From positions 1,364,001 to 1,428,000 of the forward strand of contig NZ_CP044543.1 of NCBI RefSeq assembly GCF_008932115.1: 64,000 nt of DNA, given 5' to 3'. Positions 1 to 9,696 of the stretch are shown piece by piece. The stretch comes from Bradyrhizobium betae (GTDB taxonomy: Bacteria > Pseudomonadota > Alphaproteobacteria > Rhizobiales > Xanthobacteraceae). Made by a program: the position numbers and the translations under genes. The first letter of the stretch is position 1. Each line of letters begins with the position of its first letter. The notes below the pieces were generated by a model. That model was not told the DNA's origin and made no database searches. It saw nothing but the letters and a program-made list of their open reading frames with translations.

Positions 1-2
1 TT

Positions 3-149
3 CCCTCTCCCCTTGTGGGAGAGGGTGGCTCGCCGCGAAAGCGGCGAGACGGGTGAGGGGTTGTCTCCGCAAACTCACTCGCATTTCATTCGCGGACAGA
101 ACCCCTCATCCGGCGCTACGCGCCACCTTCTCCCACAAGGGGAGAAGGA
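3..149. repeat. Intergenic inverted-repeat element (CTCTCCC family)
   Basis: The outer arms read CCCTCTCCCCTTGTGGGAGA on the left and a near-complementary TTCTCCCACAAGGGGAGAAGG on the right; inner arms (ACGGGTGAGGGGT and ACCCCTCATCCG) also pair. The element can fold into a long hairpin and lies just before the 5'-nucleotidase gene. A diverged relative sits at 5803-5923. Such REP-like palindromes are common between genes in Bradyrhizobium. The left edge may continue outside the window. Confidence 0.7.
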
Positions 150-194
150 AGAAAGTTTCGTGAAATCTTCGCCTGGAACGACTAATCTGGTTCC

Positions 195-1856
195 ATGCGA
201 TACGCCTTTCAATCGATCCTTGCCGCACTCGCGCTGACCTCCGCCCTCCCCGCCTCGGCCCAGACCGCCGCGCCGGTGGAGCTGCGCATGCTCGCGATCA
301 ACGATTTCCACGGCAATCTGCGGCCGCCGCCGGGCGGCATCCGCATCAACGATCCCGAGGACAAGACCGGGAAGGTGATGGTGGCCGCCGGCGGCGCCGA
401 GTACATGGCGACGCTGGTGAAGCAGCTGCGCGAGGGGCACAAGAACACCATCTTCGTCGCCGCCGGCGATTTGATCGGCGCGAGCCCGTTCTTGTCGGCG
501 ATGTTTCACGACGAGCCGTCGATCGAATCGCTGTCGATGATGGGGCTTGCGATCACCTCGGTCGGCAATCACGAATTCGACGAAGGCAAGACCGAGCTCC
601 TGCGGATGCAGAACGGCGGCTGCCATCCCATCGACGGCTGCCAGGGACCGCATCCGTTCACGGGCGCCAAATTCCATTATCTCGCGGCCTCCACCGTGGA
701 GACCGCGACCGGCAAGAGCGTGCTGCCGCCCTACGAGATCAGGGAGTTCGAGGGCATCCCGGTCGCCTTCATCGGACTGACCTTGAAGGAGACCGCGGGG
801 ATCGTCTCGCCATCCGGCATCGCCGGGCTCGAATTCCGCGACGAAGCCGAGACGGTGAACGCACTGGTGCCGCAGCTGAAGGCGCGCGGCGTCGAGGCGA
901 TCGTGGTGCTGATCCACCAGGGCGGCGAGCCCTCGGGCGACTACAATGAATGCCCTGCCATTACCGGCCCGATCGTCGATATCGTCAGGAAATTCGACCG
1001 CGCCGTGGATGTCGTCGTCAGCGGCCATACTCACCGCGCCTATGTCTGCAATATCGACGGACGGCTCGTCACCAGCAGCGACAAATACGGCACGCTGGTC
1101 ACCGCGATCGACCTCACGCTCGATCCGGCAACGCGAGACATCGTCAAAACCAAGGCCGAGAACGTCATCGTCGCCAATGCCTCGCTGGCCAAGGATCCCG
1201 AGCAGACCGCGTTGATCGACGCCTATGACAAGCTCTCGGCGCCCATCGCCAACCGCCCGGCGGGATCGGTGACGCAGACGCTGTCGCGCATTCCGAACGA
1301 GGCCGGCGAGAGCGCGCTCGGCGACGTCATCGCCGACGCACAGCTCGCCGCGACCAGGGCGGCCCAGGATGGCAGCGCTGTCATCGCGCTCACCAATCCC
1401 GGCGGCATCCGCACCGACATCGTCCCGAAGGAGAACGGCGCGGTGTCGTTCGGCGAGTTGTTCGCGAGCCAACCGTTCCGCAACCGCCTCGTCACCATGA
1501 CGCTGACCGGCAGCCAGCTCAAGGACATGCTGGAGCAGCAATGGCTCGATCCGAAGCGCCCGCGAATCCTCCAGGTCTCGAACGGATTCAGCTATACCTG
1601 GGACGCAACAAAGCCATTCGGCGAGCGCGTCATGATCGATAAGATGACGCTGAACGGCCGGCCCATCGAGCCTGGAGGCGGCTACCGCGTCACCCTCAAC
1701 GATTACCTCGCAGTCGGCGGCGACGGTTTCACCGTCGCCAAACAGGGGACGGCAGCGCAATATGGCAACTACGATGCGGATGCCCTGTTCGCGTTCTTCA
1801 GGGCGCACGGGCCGATCGGGCCGCTGCCGCTGAGCCGCATCCTGCGCGTGAATTGA
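195..1856 (+). CDS. Secreted bifunctional metallophosphatase/5'-nucleotidase
   Basis: This 553-residue protein is an exported 5'-nucleotidase of the UshA type, which hydrolyses nucleotides (and often 2',3'-cyclic nucleotides) in the periplasm. Residues 1-23 form a signal peptide ending in SAQ. The metallophosphoesterase metal motifs are all visible: D37-x-H39, G91-D92, G124-N-H-E127 and G277-H-T-H280. The C-terminal half carries the substrate-binding domain of the family (NPGGIRTDI, then DYLAVGGDGF). Length is normal for the family. It stands alone between a repeat element and the deacetylase gene; its stop codon overlaps a perfect FixK/FNR-type site that probably serves the next gene. Confidence 0.9.
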   Translation: MRYAFQSILAALALTSALPASAQTAAPVELRMLAINDFHGNLRPPPGGIRINDPEDKTGKVMVAAGGAEYMATLVKQLREGHKNTIFVAAGDLIGASPFLSAMFHDEPSIESLSMMGLAITSVGNHEFDEGKTELLRMQNGGCHPIDGCQGPHPFTGAKFHYLAASTVETATGKSVLPPYEIREFEGIPVAFIGLTLKETAGIVSPSGIAGLEFRDEAETVNALVPQLKARGVEAIVVLIHQGGEPSGDYNECPAITGPIVDIVRKFDRAVDVVVSGHTHRAYVCNIDGRLVTSSDKYGTLVTAIDLTLDPATRDIVKTKAENVIVANASLAKDPEQTALIDAYDKLSAPIANRPAGSVTQTLSRIPNEAGESALGDVIADAQLAATRAAQDGSAVIALTNPGGIRTDIVPKENGAVSFGELFASQPFRNRLVTMTLTGSQLKDMLEQQWLDPKRPRILQVSNGFSYTWDATKPFGERVMIDKMTLNGRPIEPGGGYRVTLNDYLAVGGDGFTVAKQGTAAQYGNYDADALFAFFRAHGPIGPLPLSRILRVN

Positions 1857-1866
1857 TCCGGATCAA
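1853..1866. promoter_or_regulatory. FNR/FixK-type binding site
   Basis: TTGATCCGGATCAA is a perfect palindrome matching the TTGAT-N4-ATCAA consensus of FNR/FixK regulators. It overlaps the stop codon of the nucleotidase and lies about 125 bases before the deacetylase start at 1991. Seen in sequence; the regulator and target are inferred. Confidence 0.55.
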
Positions 1867-1990
1867 ACGGACCGGAACGGGACCACCCTTTGCCATTTTC
1901 GGCTAAACGCATAGATTGCGTTTGGCATTGCGTTTTGGCGCCGGATGCGCCAAGCGACGTCGAGAGCCCGTATCCCGTGAGGCCGACCTG

Positions 1991-2920
1991 ATGAGCACGC
2001 TTCTCCTCTCCCACAAGGCCTGCCTCGACCACGACACGCCCCCGGGTCATCCTGAAAGACCCGACCGCCTGCGCGCAGTGGAGGAAGCGCTGTCCCACGA
2101 GCGCTTCCAGTTCCTGGTGCGCGACCAGGCGCCGGAGGGCGATCTCGATCTCGTCACGCTCTGCCACAACGAGCACTACGTCACCGAGCTGCGCCACATG
2201 GCGCCGACCAGCGGCCTGATCTATATCGACGGCGACACCTCGATGTCGCCAGGCACGTGGGAAGCCGTGATGCGCGGCGTCGGCGGCGCGGTCGCCGCCA
2301 CCGAAGCCGTGATGAATGGCGAGCACCGCAACGCCTTCGTCGCCGTGCGCCCGCCCGGACATCATGCCGAGATCGGCAAGCCGATGGGCTTCTGCTTCTT
2401 CGACAATGTCGCGATCGCCGCGCGGCACGCCCAGCGCAAATACGGCATCACGCGCGCGGCCATCGTCGATTTCGACGTGCATCACGGCAACGGCACGCAG
2501 GACATCTTCTGGTCGGACCCGACCGTGATGTATTGCTCGACGCACCAGATGCCTCTGTTTCCGGGCACCGGCGCGAAGAGCGAGCGCGGCGACCACGACA
2601 CCATCGTCAACGCACCGCTCGCCTCCGAGGACGGCGGCCCCGAATTCCGCTCCGCGTTCGAGAATCTGATCCTGCCGCAACTGACGAAGTTCAGCCCCGA
2701 GCTGATCATCATCTCCGCCGGCTTCGACGCGCATTACCGCGATCCGCTGGCCTCGCTGAACCTGCGCGCGGAGGACTACACCTGGGTCACGCGCAAGCTG
2801 ATGGACCTCGCCGACAAGACCGCAGGGGGCCGCATTGTCTCGGTGCTCGAGGGCGGCTATGACCTGCAAGGACTGAAAGAATCTGTTACGGCGCATGTCG
2901 GCGCCCTGATGGGCGCTTGA
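1991..2920 (+). CDS. Histone deacetylase family (AcuC/acetoin utilisation-like) deacetylase
   Basis: The 309-residue product is a zinc-dependent deacetylase of the arginase/HDAC superfamily. It shows the paired catalytic histidines H124-H125 in RPPGHHAE and the zinc ligands D162 and H164 in DFDVHHGNGT and D246 in SAGFDAH. Bacterial members remove acetyl groups from polyamines, lysines or small molecules; the substrate cannot be read from sequence. The ATG at 1991 is preferred because the protein then begins with the conserved STLLLSH segment; an in-frame upstream extension to 1916 has no family match. It heads the run deacetylase-xseB-dxs on the plus strand and has a perfect FixK-type site upstream. 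Confidence 0.88.
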   Translation: MSTLLLSHKACLDHDTPPGHPERPDRLRAVEEALSHERFQFLVRDQAPEGDLDLVTLCHNEHYVTELRHMAPTSGLIYIDGDTSMSPGTWEAVMRGVGGAVAATEAVMNGEHRNAFVAVRPPGHHAEIGKPMGFCFFDNVAIAARHAQRKYGITRAAIVDFDVHHGNGTQDIFWSDPTVMYCSTHQMPLFPGTGAKSERGDHDTIVNAPLASEDGGPEFRSAFENLILPQLTKFSPELIIISAGFDAHYRDPLASLNLRAEDYTWVTRKLMDLADKTAGGRIVSVLEGGYDLQGLKESVTAHVGALMGA

Positions 2921-2992
2921 CGCACCGCCACATTAAGCCCGCAAAACTCGGCTTCCCTTCAGGTGAAGCGAATCGGGCAATCGGAAACGGAT

Positions 2993-3244
2993 ATGGCCGA
3001 AAATACCCAAGTCGACGTCTCCAGGCTCACCTTCGAGCGTGCGATCGAGGAGCTCGAAACGATCGTGAAGCGGCTCGAGGACGGCAAGGTGCCGCTCGAG
3101 GAATCCGTCACGATCTACGAACGCGGCGAGGCGCTGAAGCGCCGCTGCGAGGAGCTGCTGCGCCAGGCGGAAGCGCGCGTCGACAAGATCACCACCGATG
3201 CCAGCGGCCAGGCCACCGGCACCGCGCCGCTCGACGTGCAGTAA
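2993..3244 (+). CDS. xseB: Exodeoxyribonuclease VII small subunit
   Basis: This 83-residue acidic helical protein is the small subunit of exonuclease VII, which with XseA degrades single-stranded DNA to oligonucleotides. The family signature is clear: LTFERAIEELETIVKRLE, then GKVPLEESVTIYERGEALKRRCEELL with a basic-acidic coiled helix. ATG 2993 gives the standard length; an in-frame ATG at 2963 would only add ten unconserved residues. It follows the deacetylase by 72 bases and precedes dxs, a gene order usual in alphaproteobacteria. The large subunit xseA is not in the window. Confidence 0.93.
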   Translation: MAENTQVDVSRLTFERAIEELETIVKRLEDGKVPLEESVTIYERGEALKRRCEELLRQAEARVDKITTDASGQATGTAPLDVQ

Positions 3245-3269
3245 GGACCTCCGCCGAGCCGCCCATTTC

Positions 3270-3293
3270 GAGCGGTGGCCGCCCGCTTTTTTT
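3270..3293 (+). terminator. Probable intrinsic terminator after xseB
   Basis: A short GC stem (AGCGG paired with CCGCT) is followed directly by seven T residues, 26 bases after the xseB stop codon. The stem is only about five base pairs, so strength is uncertain. Confidence 0.55.
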
Positions 3294-3851
3294 CATGGTT
3301 GCACGGGTTCCGCCTGCGGCAACGCCGTGGGGCTAAGGTCTGACGCGGTCAAGATTGGTGTCGCAAGGCATTCCAGCTCCCTGAATCCGTCCAAAACGGC
3401 CACGCTATCGCCCGAAAAACTGCCAAGGAACCGGGCAAGGTCGGAACCTCCCGCAAGGCGCCCCAGTTAACCAATCTGGCCCGCGGGTTGCACGTGCATG
3501 CCCGTAGTCGGCCCTGTGGGTTGGCTTTGGCCCAAGCTTTGGTGTAAAGCTGCGCGGAGTGTGGCTTTTTGCAAGCCTTGCGTAGGCCCCAATGACCGAC
3601 GACAAGCGCTTCAAACTGCTGATGAAATTGGCTGGGACGGACGAAGCCGATCTGAGTGACAGGGATCACAGAGACTGAACCGGAGCGCACTTAAGCTCAC
3701 CTAAGCTTGAAGACGGGGTTGTCAGCTTGAAGATAGAGGCTTGGCCCCATGCAGCTGGCTCCGACGGTTTTAGGACTCGCGCTGCGCCGATATTGTGCAA
3801 ACCCATCGCGCACCGGAACGACTTTCCGGCGCTGACAAATTGGAAATCGCC
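3294..3851. other. Gene-poor gap before dxs
   Basis: This 558-base stretch carries no open frame with a convincing start, ribosome site and family match. The only tidy small frame starts at ATG 3592 and encodes 28 residues, without a good ribosome site. The dxs promoter is probably in the right half, but I cannot point to a clear -35/-10 pair. A transcribed non-coding RNA cannot be excluded. Confidence 0.5.
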
Positions 3852-5780
3852 GTGAACGCATACAGTAAGACGCCGCTTCTCGACACCATCCGGACGCCGG
3901 AAGACCTGCGCAAGCTCAAGGTCGAGCAGGTCCGCCAGGTCGCCGACGAGCTGCGGCAGGAGACGATCGATGCCGTCTCGGTGACCGGCGGTCACTTCGG
4001 CGCGGGTCTCGGCGTGGTCGAGCTCACCACGGCGATCCATTATGTCTTCGACACGCCGCGCGACCGGCTGATCTGGGACGTCGGCCACCAGGCCTATCCG
4101 CACAAGATCCTCACCGGACGCCGCGACCGCATCCGCACGCTGCGCACCGGCGGCGGCCTCTCCGGCTTCACCAAGCGCAGCGAGAGCGATTACGATCCGT
4201 TCGGCGCGGCGCACTCCTCGACCTCGATCTCGGCCGGCCTCGGCATGGCGGTCGCGCGCGACCTCTCCGGCGGCAAGAACAACGTTATCGCAGTGATCGG
4301 TGACGGCTCGATGTCGGCGGGCATGGCCTATGAGGCCATGAACAACGCGGGTGCGATGAATTCGCGCCTGATCGTCATCCTCAACGACAACGACATGTCG
4401 ATCGCACCGCCGGTCGGCGCCATGAGCGCCTATCTGTCGCGCCTCTACTCCGGCAAGACCTATCGCACGCTGCGAGAGGCGGCCAAGCAGATCAACAAGC
4501 GCCTGCCCAAGATCATCGCCAACCGCGCCAACCGCGTCGAGGAATATTCGCGCGGCTTCATGATGGACGGCGGAACGCTGTTCGAAGAACTCGGCTTCTA
4601 TTACGTCGGCCCGATCGACGGCCATAACCTCGACCACCTGCTGCCCGTGCTGAAGAACGTGCGCGACATGGAGACCGGCCCGATCCTGGTCCACGTCGTG
4701 ACGCAAAAGGGCAAGGGCTACGGCCCGGCGGAAGCGTCCGCCGACAAGTACCACGCCGTGGTCAAGTTCGACGTCGCGACCGGCACCCAGGCGAAATCAA
4801 AACCGAACGCGCCGGCCTACCAGAACGTGTTCGGCCAGAGCCTCGTCAAGGAAGCCGAGAAGGACGACAAGATCGTCGCCATCACCGCGGCGATGCCGTC
4901 GGGCACCGGCGTCGACATCTTCAACAAGGCGTTCCCGGACCGTACCTTCGACGTCGGCATCGCCGAGCAGCACGCGGTGACGTTCGCCGCCGGTCTTGCG
5001 ACCGAAGGCTACAAGCCGTTCTGCGCGATCTACTCGACCTTCCTGCAGCGCGGCTACGACCAGATCGTGCATGACGTCGCGATCCAGAGCCTGCCCGTGC
5101 GTTTCGCCATCGACCGCGCCGGCCTCGTCGGCGCCGACGGCGCGACCCACGCCGGCTCGTTCGACAACGCCTATCTCGGCTGCCTGCCGAACATGGTGAT
5201 CATGGCAGCGGCCGACGAGGCCGAGCTCGTGCACATGGTGGCCACCCAGGTCGCGATCAACGACCGTCCGAGCTCGCTGCGCTATCCGCGCGGCGAAGGC
5301 CGTGGCGTCGAGATGCCCGACGTCGGCGTTCCCCTCGAGATCGGCAAGGGCCGCGTGATCCGCCAGGGCAACAAGATCGCCCTGCTCTCCTTCGGCACGC
5401 GTCTGGCCGAATGCGAGAAGGCGGCCGACGAGCTCGCCGCTCATGGACTCTCCACCACGATCGCCGATGCGCGCTTCATGAAGCCGCTCGACACCGAGCT
5501 GGTGCTCAAGCTCGCCCGCGACCACGACGTCCTGATCACGATCGAGGAAGGCTCGATCGGCGGCTTCGGCTCGCATGTCGCACAGTACCTGACCGATCAG
5601 GGCGCGCTCGACACCGGCATGGTGCGCTTCCGCTCGCTGGTGCTGCCCGACGTGTTCCAGGACCACGACACCCCCGCCGCGATGTATGCTCGCGCCGGTC
5701 TCGACGCCAAGGGCATCGTCTCCAAGGTGTTCGAGGCGCTCGGCAAGGACGTGAAGGCCGAGACGGTCAAGCTGGCCTGA
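3852..5780 (+). CDS. dxs: 1-deoxy-D-xylulose-5-phosphate synthase
   Basis: The 642-residue enzyme makes DXP from pyruvate and glyceraldehyde 3-phosphate with thiamine diphosphate, the entry step of the MEP isoprenoid pathway. Visible features are H79 in VGHQAYPHK, the thiamine-diphosphate motif starting G150-D-G152 and ending in NN, and catalytic E372 in GIAEQHAV. The C-terminal transketolase domain is complete. GTG 3852 is chosen because it follows GGAAA by five bases and gives the usual rhizobial start ([12 protein letters not shown]); the in-frame extension to 3795 adds 19 unconserved residues. In Bradyrhizobium this pathway also supplies hopanoid precursors. Confidence 0.96.
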   Translation: MNAYSKTPLLDTIRTPEDLRKLKVEQVRQVADELRQETIDAVSVTGGHFGAGLGVVELTTAIHYVFDTPRDRLIWDVGHQAYPHKILTGRRDRIRTLRTGGGLSGFTKRSESDYDPFGAAHSSTSISAGLGMAVARDLSGGKNNVIAVIGDGSMSAGMAYEAMNNAGAMNSRLIVILNDNDMSIAPPVGAMSAYLSRLYSGKTYRTLREAAKQINKRLPKIIANRANRVEEYSRGFMMDGGTLFEELGFYYVGPIDGHNLDHLLPVLKNVRDMETGPILVHVVTQKGKGYGPAEASADKYHAVVKFDVATGTQAKSKPNAPAYQNVFGQSLVKEAEKDDKIVAITAAMPSGTGVDIFNKAFPDRTFDVGIAEQHAVTFAAGLATEGYKPFCAIYSTFLQRGYDQIVHDVAIQSLPVRFAIDRAGLVGADGATHAGSFDNAYLGCLPNMVIMAAADEAELVHMVATQVAINDRPSSLRYPRGEGRGVEMPDVGVPLEIGKGRVIRQGNKIALLSFGTRLAECEKAADELAAHGLSTTIADARFMKPLDTELVLKLARDHDVLITIEEGSIGGFGSHVAQYLTDQGALDTGMVRFRSLVLPDVFQDHDTPAAMYARAGLDAKGIVSKVFEALGKDVKAETVKLA

Positions 5781-5802
5781 TCGTTGTACGGGCACTGAAC
5801 CC

Positions 5803-5923
5803 CACCTCTCCCGTAGGGAGAGGTCGGATTGCGGCAGCAATACGGGTGAGGGGTTCAGGTCCCACGTGAGAGCGTAACCCCTCACCCGCGCCTTCGGCGC
5901 GACCTCTCCCATGGGAGAGGTTT
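5803..5923. repeat. Intergenic inverted-repeat element (CTCTCCC family)
   Basis: Local hairpins CCTCTCCCGTAGGGAGAGG and CCTCTCCCATGGGAGAGG flank the arms GGGTGAGGGGT and AACCCCTCACCCG. It is a diverged relative of the element at 3-149 and lies between dxs and the deoxyribosyltransferase gene. Confidence 0.65.
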
Positions 5924-5971
5924 GGCACCGCGATGCCGCGGCAACCTCACGCTTCCTCGACCGGTAATCCC

Positions 5972-6526
5972 ATGAAAATCTATCTGGCAGGCCCCGACGT
6001 GTTCCTGCCGGATGCGGTTGAGATCGGCCGGCGCAAGGTCGATATCTGCGCGGCTCACGGCCTCACCGGCCTCTATCCGCTCGACAACATCGTCGACCTT
6101 GCCGCTCCCGACGCCTCGCGGCAGATCTTTTGCGGCAACGCGGCGATGATGGACCAGGCCGACATCATCATCGCCAACCTCACCCCGTTCCGCGGCGCCG
6201 GCGCCGATCCCGGCACCGTCTACGAGCTCGGCTACATGGCCGGCCGCGGCAAGTTCTGCCTCGCCTACTCCAACGACGGCACCGTCTATGCCGACCGCGT
6301 CGGCCGCTTCATGGACGTCGCCTCCGAGGGCGGGCGGCTGGTCGACGCGCACGGGCTGACGGTCGAGGATTTCGGCCACTCCGACAATCTCATGATGATC
6401 CATGCGCTGGAGCTGCACGGCTGCCCGCTGGTGACGCCGGCGGAAATGCCCGCCGACGTCTGGCACGATCTTGCTGCATTCGAGGCTTGCGTCCGGATGG
6501 CAGCCGCGCGATTGATCGCATCCTGA
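5972..6526 (+). CDS. Nucleoside 2-deoxyribosyltransferase family protein
   Basis: A 184-residue protein of the nucleoside 2-deoxyribosyltransferase fold, whose members swap or hydrolyse bases on deoxynucleosides. The opening KIYLAGPDVF matches the family nucleotide-binding strand, and GADPGTVYELGYMAGRG contains the conserved glutamate region that serves as nucleophile in characterised enzymes. ATG 5972 places the first beta-strand at the N terminus; the extension to 5933 starts inside the repeat element. It precedes tlyA by 25 bases on the same strand, so co-transcription is likely. The exact substrate is unknown. Confidence 0.85.
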   Translation: MKIYLAGPDVFLPDAVEIGRRKVDICAAHGLTGLYPLDNIVDLAAPDASRQIFCGNAAMMDQADIIIANLTPFRGAGADPGTVYELGYMAGRGKFCLAYSNDGTVYADRVGRFMDVASEGGRLVDAHGLTVEDFGHSDNLMMIHALELHGCPLVTPAEMPADVWHDLAAFEACVRMAAARLIAS

Positions 6527-6551
6527 GCACTCGTTCTCTGTCGGAGACCCG

Positions 6552-7286
6552 ATGTCCCCTGCCCGCAAGCGTGCGGATGTTCTGCTGGTCGAGCGTGGCC
6601 TGTTCGAGAGCCGGGCGCGGGCGCGCGCGGCTATCGAGGCCGGCCTCGTCACGGCTGACGACAAGCAGGTCGCAAAGCCGTCGGAGACGATCGCGGAGGA
6701 CGCGGTGATCCAGGCCCAGCCCGCGCACCCCTATGTCTCGCGCGGCGGCGTCAAGCTCGCCGGCGCGCTGGAGCGCTACGGAATCGAGATCGAGGACCAT
6801 GTCTGCCTCGACGTCGGCGCCTCCACCGGCGGTTTCACCGAGGTGCTGCTGGCAAATGGCGCGAGCCTGGTGTTCGCGGTCGATGTCGGCACCAGCCAGC
6901 TGCATCCCTCGCTACGCGGTCATCCCAGGATCGTGTCGATGGAGGAGACCGACATCCGCAGCTATGACGGCAAGCGGCTGCCGGCGCGGCCCGATGTCGT
7001 CGTCATCGACGTCAGCTTCATCTCGCTGAAAACCGTGCTGCCGGTGGCCCTGTCGCTGGCGGCTGCGCCGATGAGCCTGCTGGCGCTGATCAAGCCGCAA
7101 TTCGAGGCCGACCGGAAACACAACAAGAAGGGCATCATCCGCGACGCCGCCGTGCACCAGGAGGTCTGCGACGACATCGCGGCCTTTGCCGCTTCGCTCG
7201 GCTGCACCGACATCGAGGTGTTCCCCTCCGCGATCGCGGGCGGCGACGGCAACATCGAATTCTTCCTGGGCGCGCGCCGTGGTTGA
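6552..7286 (+). CDS. tlyA: TlyA family rRNA 2'-O-methyltransferase / putative hemolysin
   Basis: A 244-residue S4-domain plus methyltransferase protein. Residues 7-60 form the S4 RNA-binding domain ([19 protein letters not shown]). The Rossmann methyltransferase begins near residue 82 with the SAM motif [24 protein letters not shown] and ALIKPQFEA supply the K-D-K-E type catalytic set of RrmJ-like 2'-O-methyltransferases. TlyA in mycobacteria methylates 16S and 23S rRNA cytidines; here that role is by homology. The gene overlaps the next methyltransferase by eight bases, implying translational coupling. Confidence 0.9.
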   Translation: MSPARKRADVLLVERGLFESRARARAAIEAGLVTADDKQVAKPSETIAEDAVIQAQPAHPYVSRGGVKLAGALERYGIEIEDHVCLDVGASTGGFTEVLLANGASLVFAVDVGTSQLHPSLRGHPRIVSMEETDIRSYDGKRLPARPDVVVIDVSFISLKTVLPVALSLAAAPMSLLALIKPQFEADRKHNKKGIIRDAAVHQEVCDDIAAFAASLGCTDIEVFPSAIAGGDGNIEFFLGARRG

Positions 7287-8526
7287 GCGCCTGACCATCG
7301 ATCACGTCGGCCACCGCGGCGACGGCGTCTGCCTCGCTGCGAGCGAGGCGGTCTACGTGCCCTATACGCTCGGCGGCGAGACCGTCGAGGTCGATCACGT
7401 CGCCGGCAACCATCCCGACCGCCGCAAGCTGCTGGCGGTCGATATCGCGAGCCCTGAGCGCATCGCGCCGTTCTGTCCGCATTTCGGCATCTGCGGCGGC
7501 TGCGCGATCCAGCACTGGGCGACCGAGCCTTACCGCGCCTGGAAGCGCGGCATCGTGGTCGAGACGCTGGCGCAGGCCGGCATCGATTGCGAGGTGGCGC
7601 CGCTGGTCGATGCCCATGGTGCGGGGCGCAGGCGCGTCACGCTGCACGGGCGCTTCGGAACGCACAACGTCCTCAAGGTCGGCTTCTCCGCGACGAACTC
7701 GCACGACGTCATTCCGATCGATCGCTGCCCGATTCTCGATCCAGCGCTCAACGGCGCGCTCGAGGCCGCCTGGGCGCTCGCCGAGCCGCTGACGTCCAGA
7801 ATGCCGGTGACCAAGCCGCTGGACATCCAGGTCACCGCCACCGCCAACGGCCTCGATGTCGACGTGCGCGGCTCCGGCCCGCTGCCGACCCCGCTGGTCA
7901 CGGCGCTATCGCGCGTCGCCGAACAGCATCGGCTGGCGCGGCTGACGCGGCACGGCGAGCTGGTGCTGCAACGCCTGCCGCCGACGGTGAAGATGGGCCG
8001 CGCCGAGGTGACGCTGCCGCCGGGCTCGTTCCTGCAGGCGACCATCGCCGGCGAAGAGACGCTGGCCGCGCTCGTCGCAGAGCGCGTGGGCAAGGCCAAG
8101 GAGGTTCTCGACCTCTTCTGCGGCGTCGGGCCGTTTGCGCTAAGGCTCGCCGAGAAGGCCCGCGTCACAGCTTATGACAACGACGCCGGCGCGGTCGACG
8201 CGCTCGCGAAAGCCGCGCGAACGCCCGGGCTGAAGCCGATCAAGGCCGAGCCGCGCGATTTGTTTCGCCGCCCGCTGGTGCCGCCCGAGCTGCGCGACTT
8301 CGACGCCGTGGTGTTCGACCCGCCGCGCCAGGGCGCCCAGGCGCAGGCGCTGAAACTCGCTGCAAGCAAGGTGCCCGTGGTGATCGCCGTGTCCTGCAAC
8401 GTCGCGACGTTTTCCCGCGACGCACGGCTGCTGATCGATGGCGGCTACAGGATCGACACCGTGGTTCCGGTCGACCAGTTCCGCCACACGCCGCATGTGG
8501 AGCTGGTGGTAAAGTTCACGCGGTAA
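7279..8526 (+). CDS. Class I SAM-dependent RNA methyltransferase (RlmD/TrmA type, Fe-S)
   Basis: A 415-residue uracil-5 RNA methyltransferase. An N-terminal segment has the 4Fe-4S signature C-x5-C-x2-C in [10 protein letters not shown]. The SAM motif [13 protein letters not shown] and the catalytic motifs FDPPRQGA and [11 protein letters not shown] (Cys nucleophile) are intact. Family members methylate U747/U1939 of 23S rRNA or U54 of tRNA; the target cannot be assigned. GTG 7279 is chosen because the family motif ([11 protein letters not shown]) follows at once and the gene then overlaps the tlyA stop. It is followed by a FixK-type site and the nitroreductase gene. Confidence 0.88.
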   Translation: MVERLTIDHVGHRGDGVCLAASEAVYVPYTLGGETVEVDHVAGNHPDRRKLLAVDIASPERIAPFCPHFGICGGCAIQHWATEPYRAWKRGIVVETLAQAGIDCEVAPLVDAHGAGRRRVTLHGRFGTHNVLKVGFSATNSHDVIPIDRCPILDPALNGALEAAWALAEPLTSRMPVTKPLDIQVTATANGLDVDVRGSGPLPTPLVTALSRVAEQHRLARLTRHGELVLQRLPPTVKMGRAEVTLPPGSFLQATIAGEETLAALVAERVGKAKEVLDLFCGVGPFALRLAEKARVTAYDNDAGAVDALAKAARTPGLKPIKAEPRDLFRRPLVPPELRDFDAVVFDPPRQGAQAQALKLAASKVPVVIAVSCNVATFSRDARLLIDGGYRIDTVVPVDQFRHTPHVELVVKFTR

Positions 8527-8546
8527 GGCCGTCAGCGTCACCAACC

Positions 8547-8560
8547 TTGATTCCGGTCAA
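8547..8560. promoter_or_regulatory. FNR/FixK-type binding site
   Basis: TTGATTCCGGTCAA fits TTGA-N6-TCAA and lies 57 bases before the GTG start of the nitroreductase gene at 8617, a spacing compatible with class II activation. Seen in sequence; the assignment to FixK is inferred. Confidence 0.6.
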
Positions 8561-8616
8561 CCGCCCCGATGCCCGTCGGCGCTACAAGCGTCATGTGCAA
8601 TGTGGAGTGAACGTCA

Positions 8617-9696
8617 GTGGTTGACCGACGACAGTTCATCGCGACCGCACTCGGATTGTCCGTGGCCACCTTCAGCGGTCTGCCTGCCCTCGCGGCGACG
8701 ATGACCTATGACGAGGCGGTGAGCACGTCACGGGCGCCGTTGCAGGCTGCGCCGAGGGATCGGGAGCTGGTGCGCTTTGCGACGCTTGCAGCCAACAGCC
8801 ACAACACCCAGCCGTGGATCTTCTCCGCCCGCGGCCACGAGATCACGATTGCGCCCGACTTCGCGCGGCGCTGTCCGGCCGTCGATCCGGACGATCATCA
8901 CCTCTTCGTCAGCCTCGGCTGCGCCGCCGAAAACCTCGTTCTCGCAGCGTCGATATTGGGCTGGCGTGCCCACACGACAATCGACGGCGACAGGATCGTG
9001 ATCGCACTCGAGGAGGCCCCGCCGGCAACTTCGGCGCTGGCCCAGGCAATTCCCGTCAGGCAAAGCACCCGCGCGGTCTTCGACGGCAGGCCGGTTGCGC
9101 CCGACATCCTGCGCCAGCTCGATAACGCCTGCCGCGAACCGGATGTCGCGGCGATCCTGTTGACCGAACGTACCGCGATCGCAAACGTCACCAACTATGT
9201 GCTCGAAGGAAATTCAGCACAAATGCGCGACAAGGCCTTCATGCGCGAGCTCGTGAGCTGGCTGCGCTTCAACCAGACCGATGCGCTCGCGACGATGGAC
9301 GGGCTGTTCTCGGCTGCCTCGGGAAATCCGACCCTGCCCGCATGGCTCGCACGCCCGCTCCTGAGGTTCGTCCTCACCGAAAGCGGAGAAAACAAGAAAT
9401 ACCGCGAGCAGCTCGACAGCTCTGCGGGCATTGTCGTGCTCGCGGCCGATCGAAGCGACACATCGCACTGGATCTCGGTCGGCCGGGCCTGCCAGCGTTT
9501 TGGTTTGCAGGCGACTGCGCTCGGCCTCAAATATGCCTTCGTCAATCAGCCGGTCGAGGTGGCGGCACTGAGGCCGCAATTCGCGACCTCGCTCGGACTG
9601 GGCGACCGGCGCCCCGATATCGTGATGCGCTTCGGCACCGGCCCGACGCTGCCGAAATCGCTGCGGCGTCCTCCGGAACTGGTGATGCAGGGCTAG
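8617..9696 (+). CDS. Tat-exported nitroreductase family (Acg-like) protein
   Basis: A 359-residue FMN-binding nitroreductase-fold protein of the Acg type, two fused half-domains. The N terminus DRRQFIATALGLSV is a twin-arginine signal, so the protein should be exported folded with its flavin. NSHNTQPW is the Acg-family hallmark. In Mycobacterium tuberculosis acg is induced by hypoxia through DosR; here a FixK-type site lies 57 bases upstream, hinting at similar oxygen-linked control. The start is GTG. Its stop codon shares the tetranucleotide CTAG with the stop of the converging gene. The substrate is unknown; some Acg proteins lack classical nitroreductase activity. Confidence 0.82.
   Translation: MVDRRQFIATALGLSVATFSGLPALAATMTYDEAVSTSRAPLQAAPRDRELVRFATLAANSHNTQPWIFSARGHEITIAPDFARRCPAVDPDDHHLFVSLGCAAENLVLAASILGWRAHTTIDGDRIVIALEEAPPATSALAQAIPVRQSTRAVFDGRPVAPDILRQLDNACREPDVAAILLTERTAIANVTNYVLEGNSAQMRDKAFMRELVSWLRFNQTDALATMDGLFSAASGNPTLPAWLARPLLRFVLTESGENKKYREQLDSSAGIVVLAADRSDTSHWISVGRACQRFGLQATALGLKYAFVNQPVEVAALRPQFATSLGLGDRRPDIVMRFGTGPTLPKSLRRPPELVMQG

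Noticed and set aside
75..1808. Long antisense frame of 577 codons opposite the 5'-nucleotidase
   Set aside because: It mirrors the third-codon GC bias of the real gene, has low-complexity Arg/Gly/Asp/His content and no family motif. Similar shadows opposite dxs, the acyl-CoA ligase (28118-29743) and the poly-HAMP kinase (53622-55517) were rejected for the same reason.
3592..3678. 28-codon frame MTDDKRFKLLMKLAG...
   Set aside because: No good ribosome site, no recognised family and no support from neighbours; could still be real if conserved.
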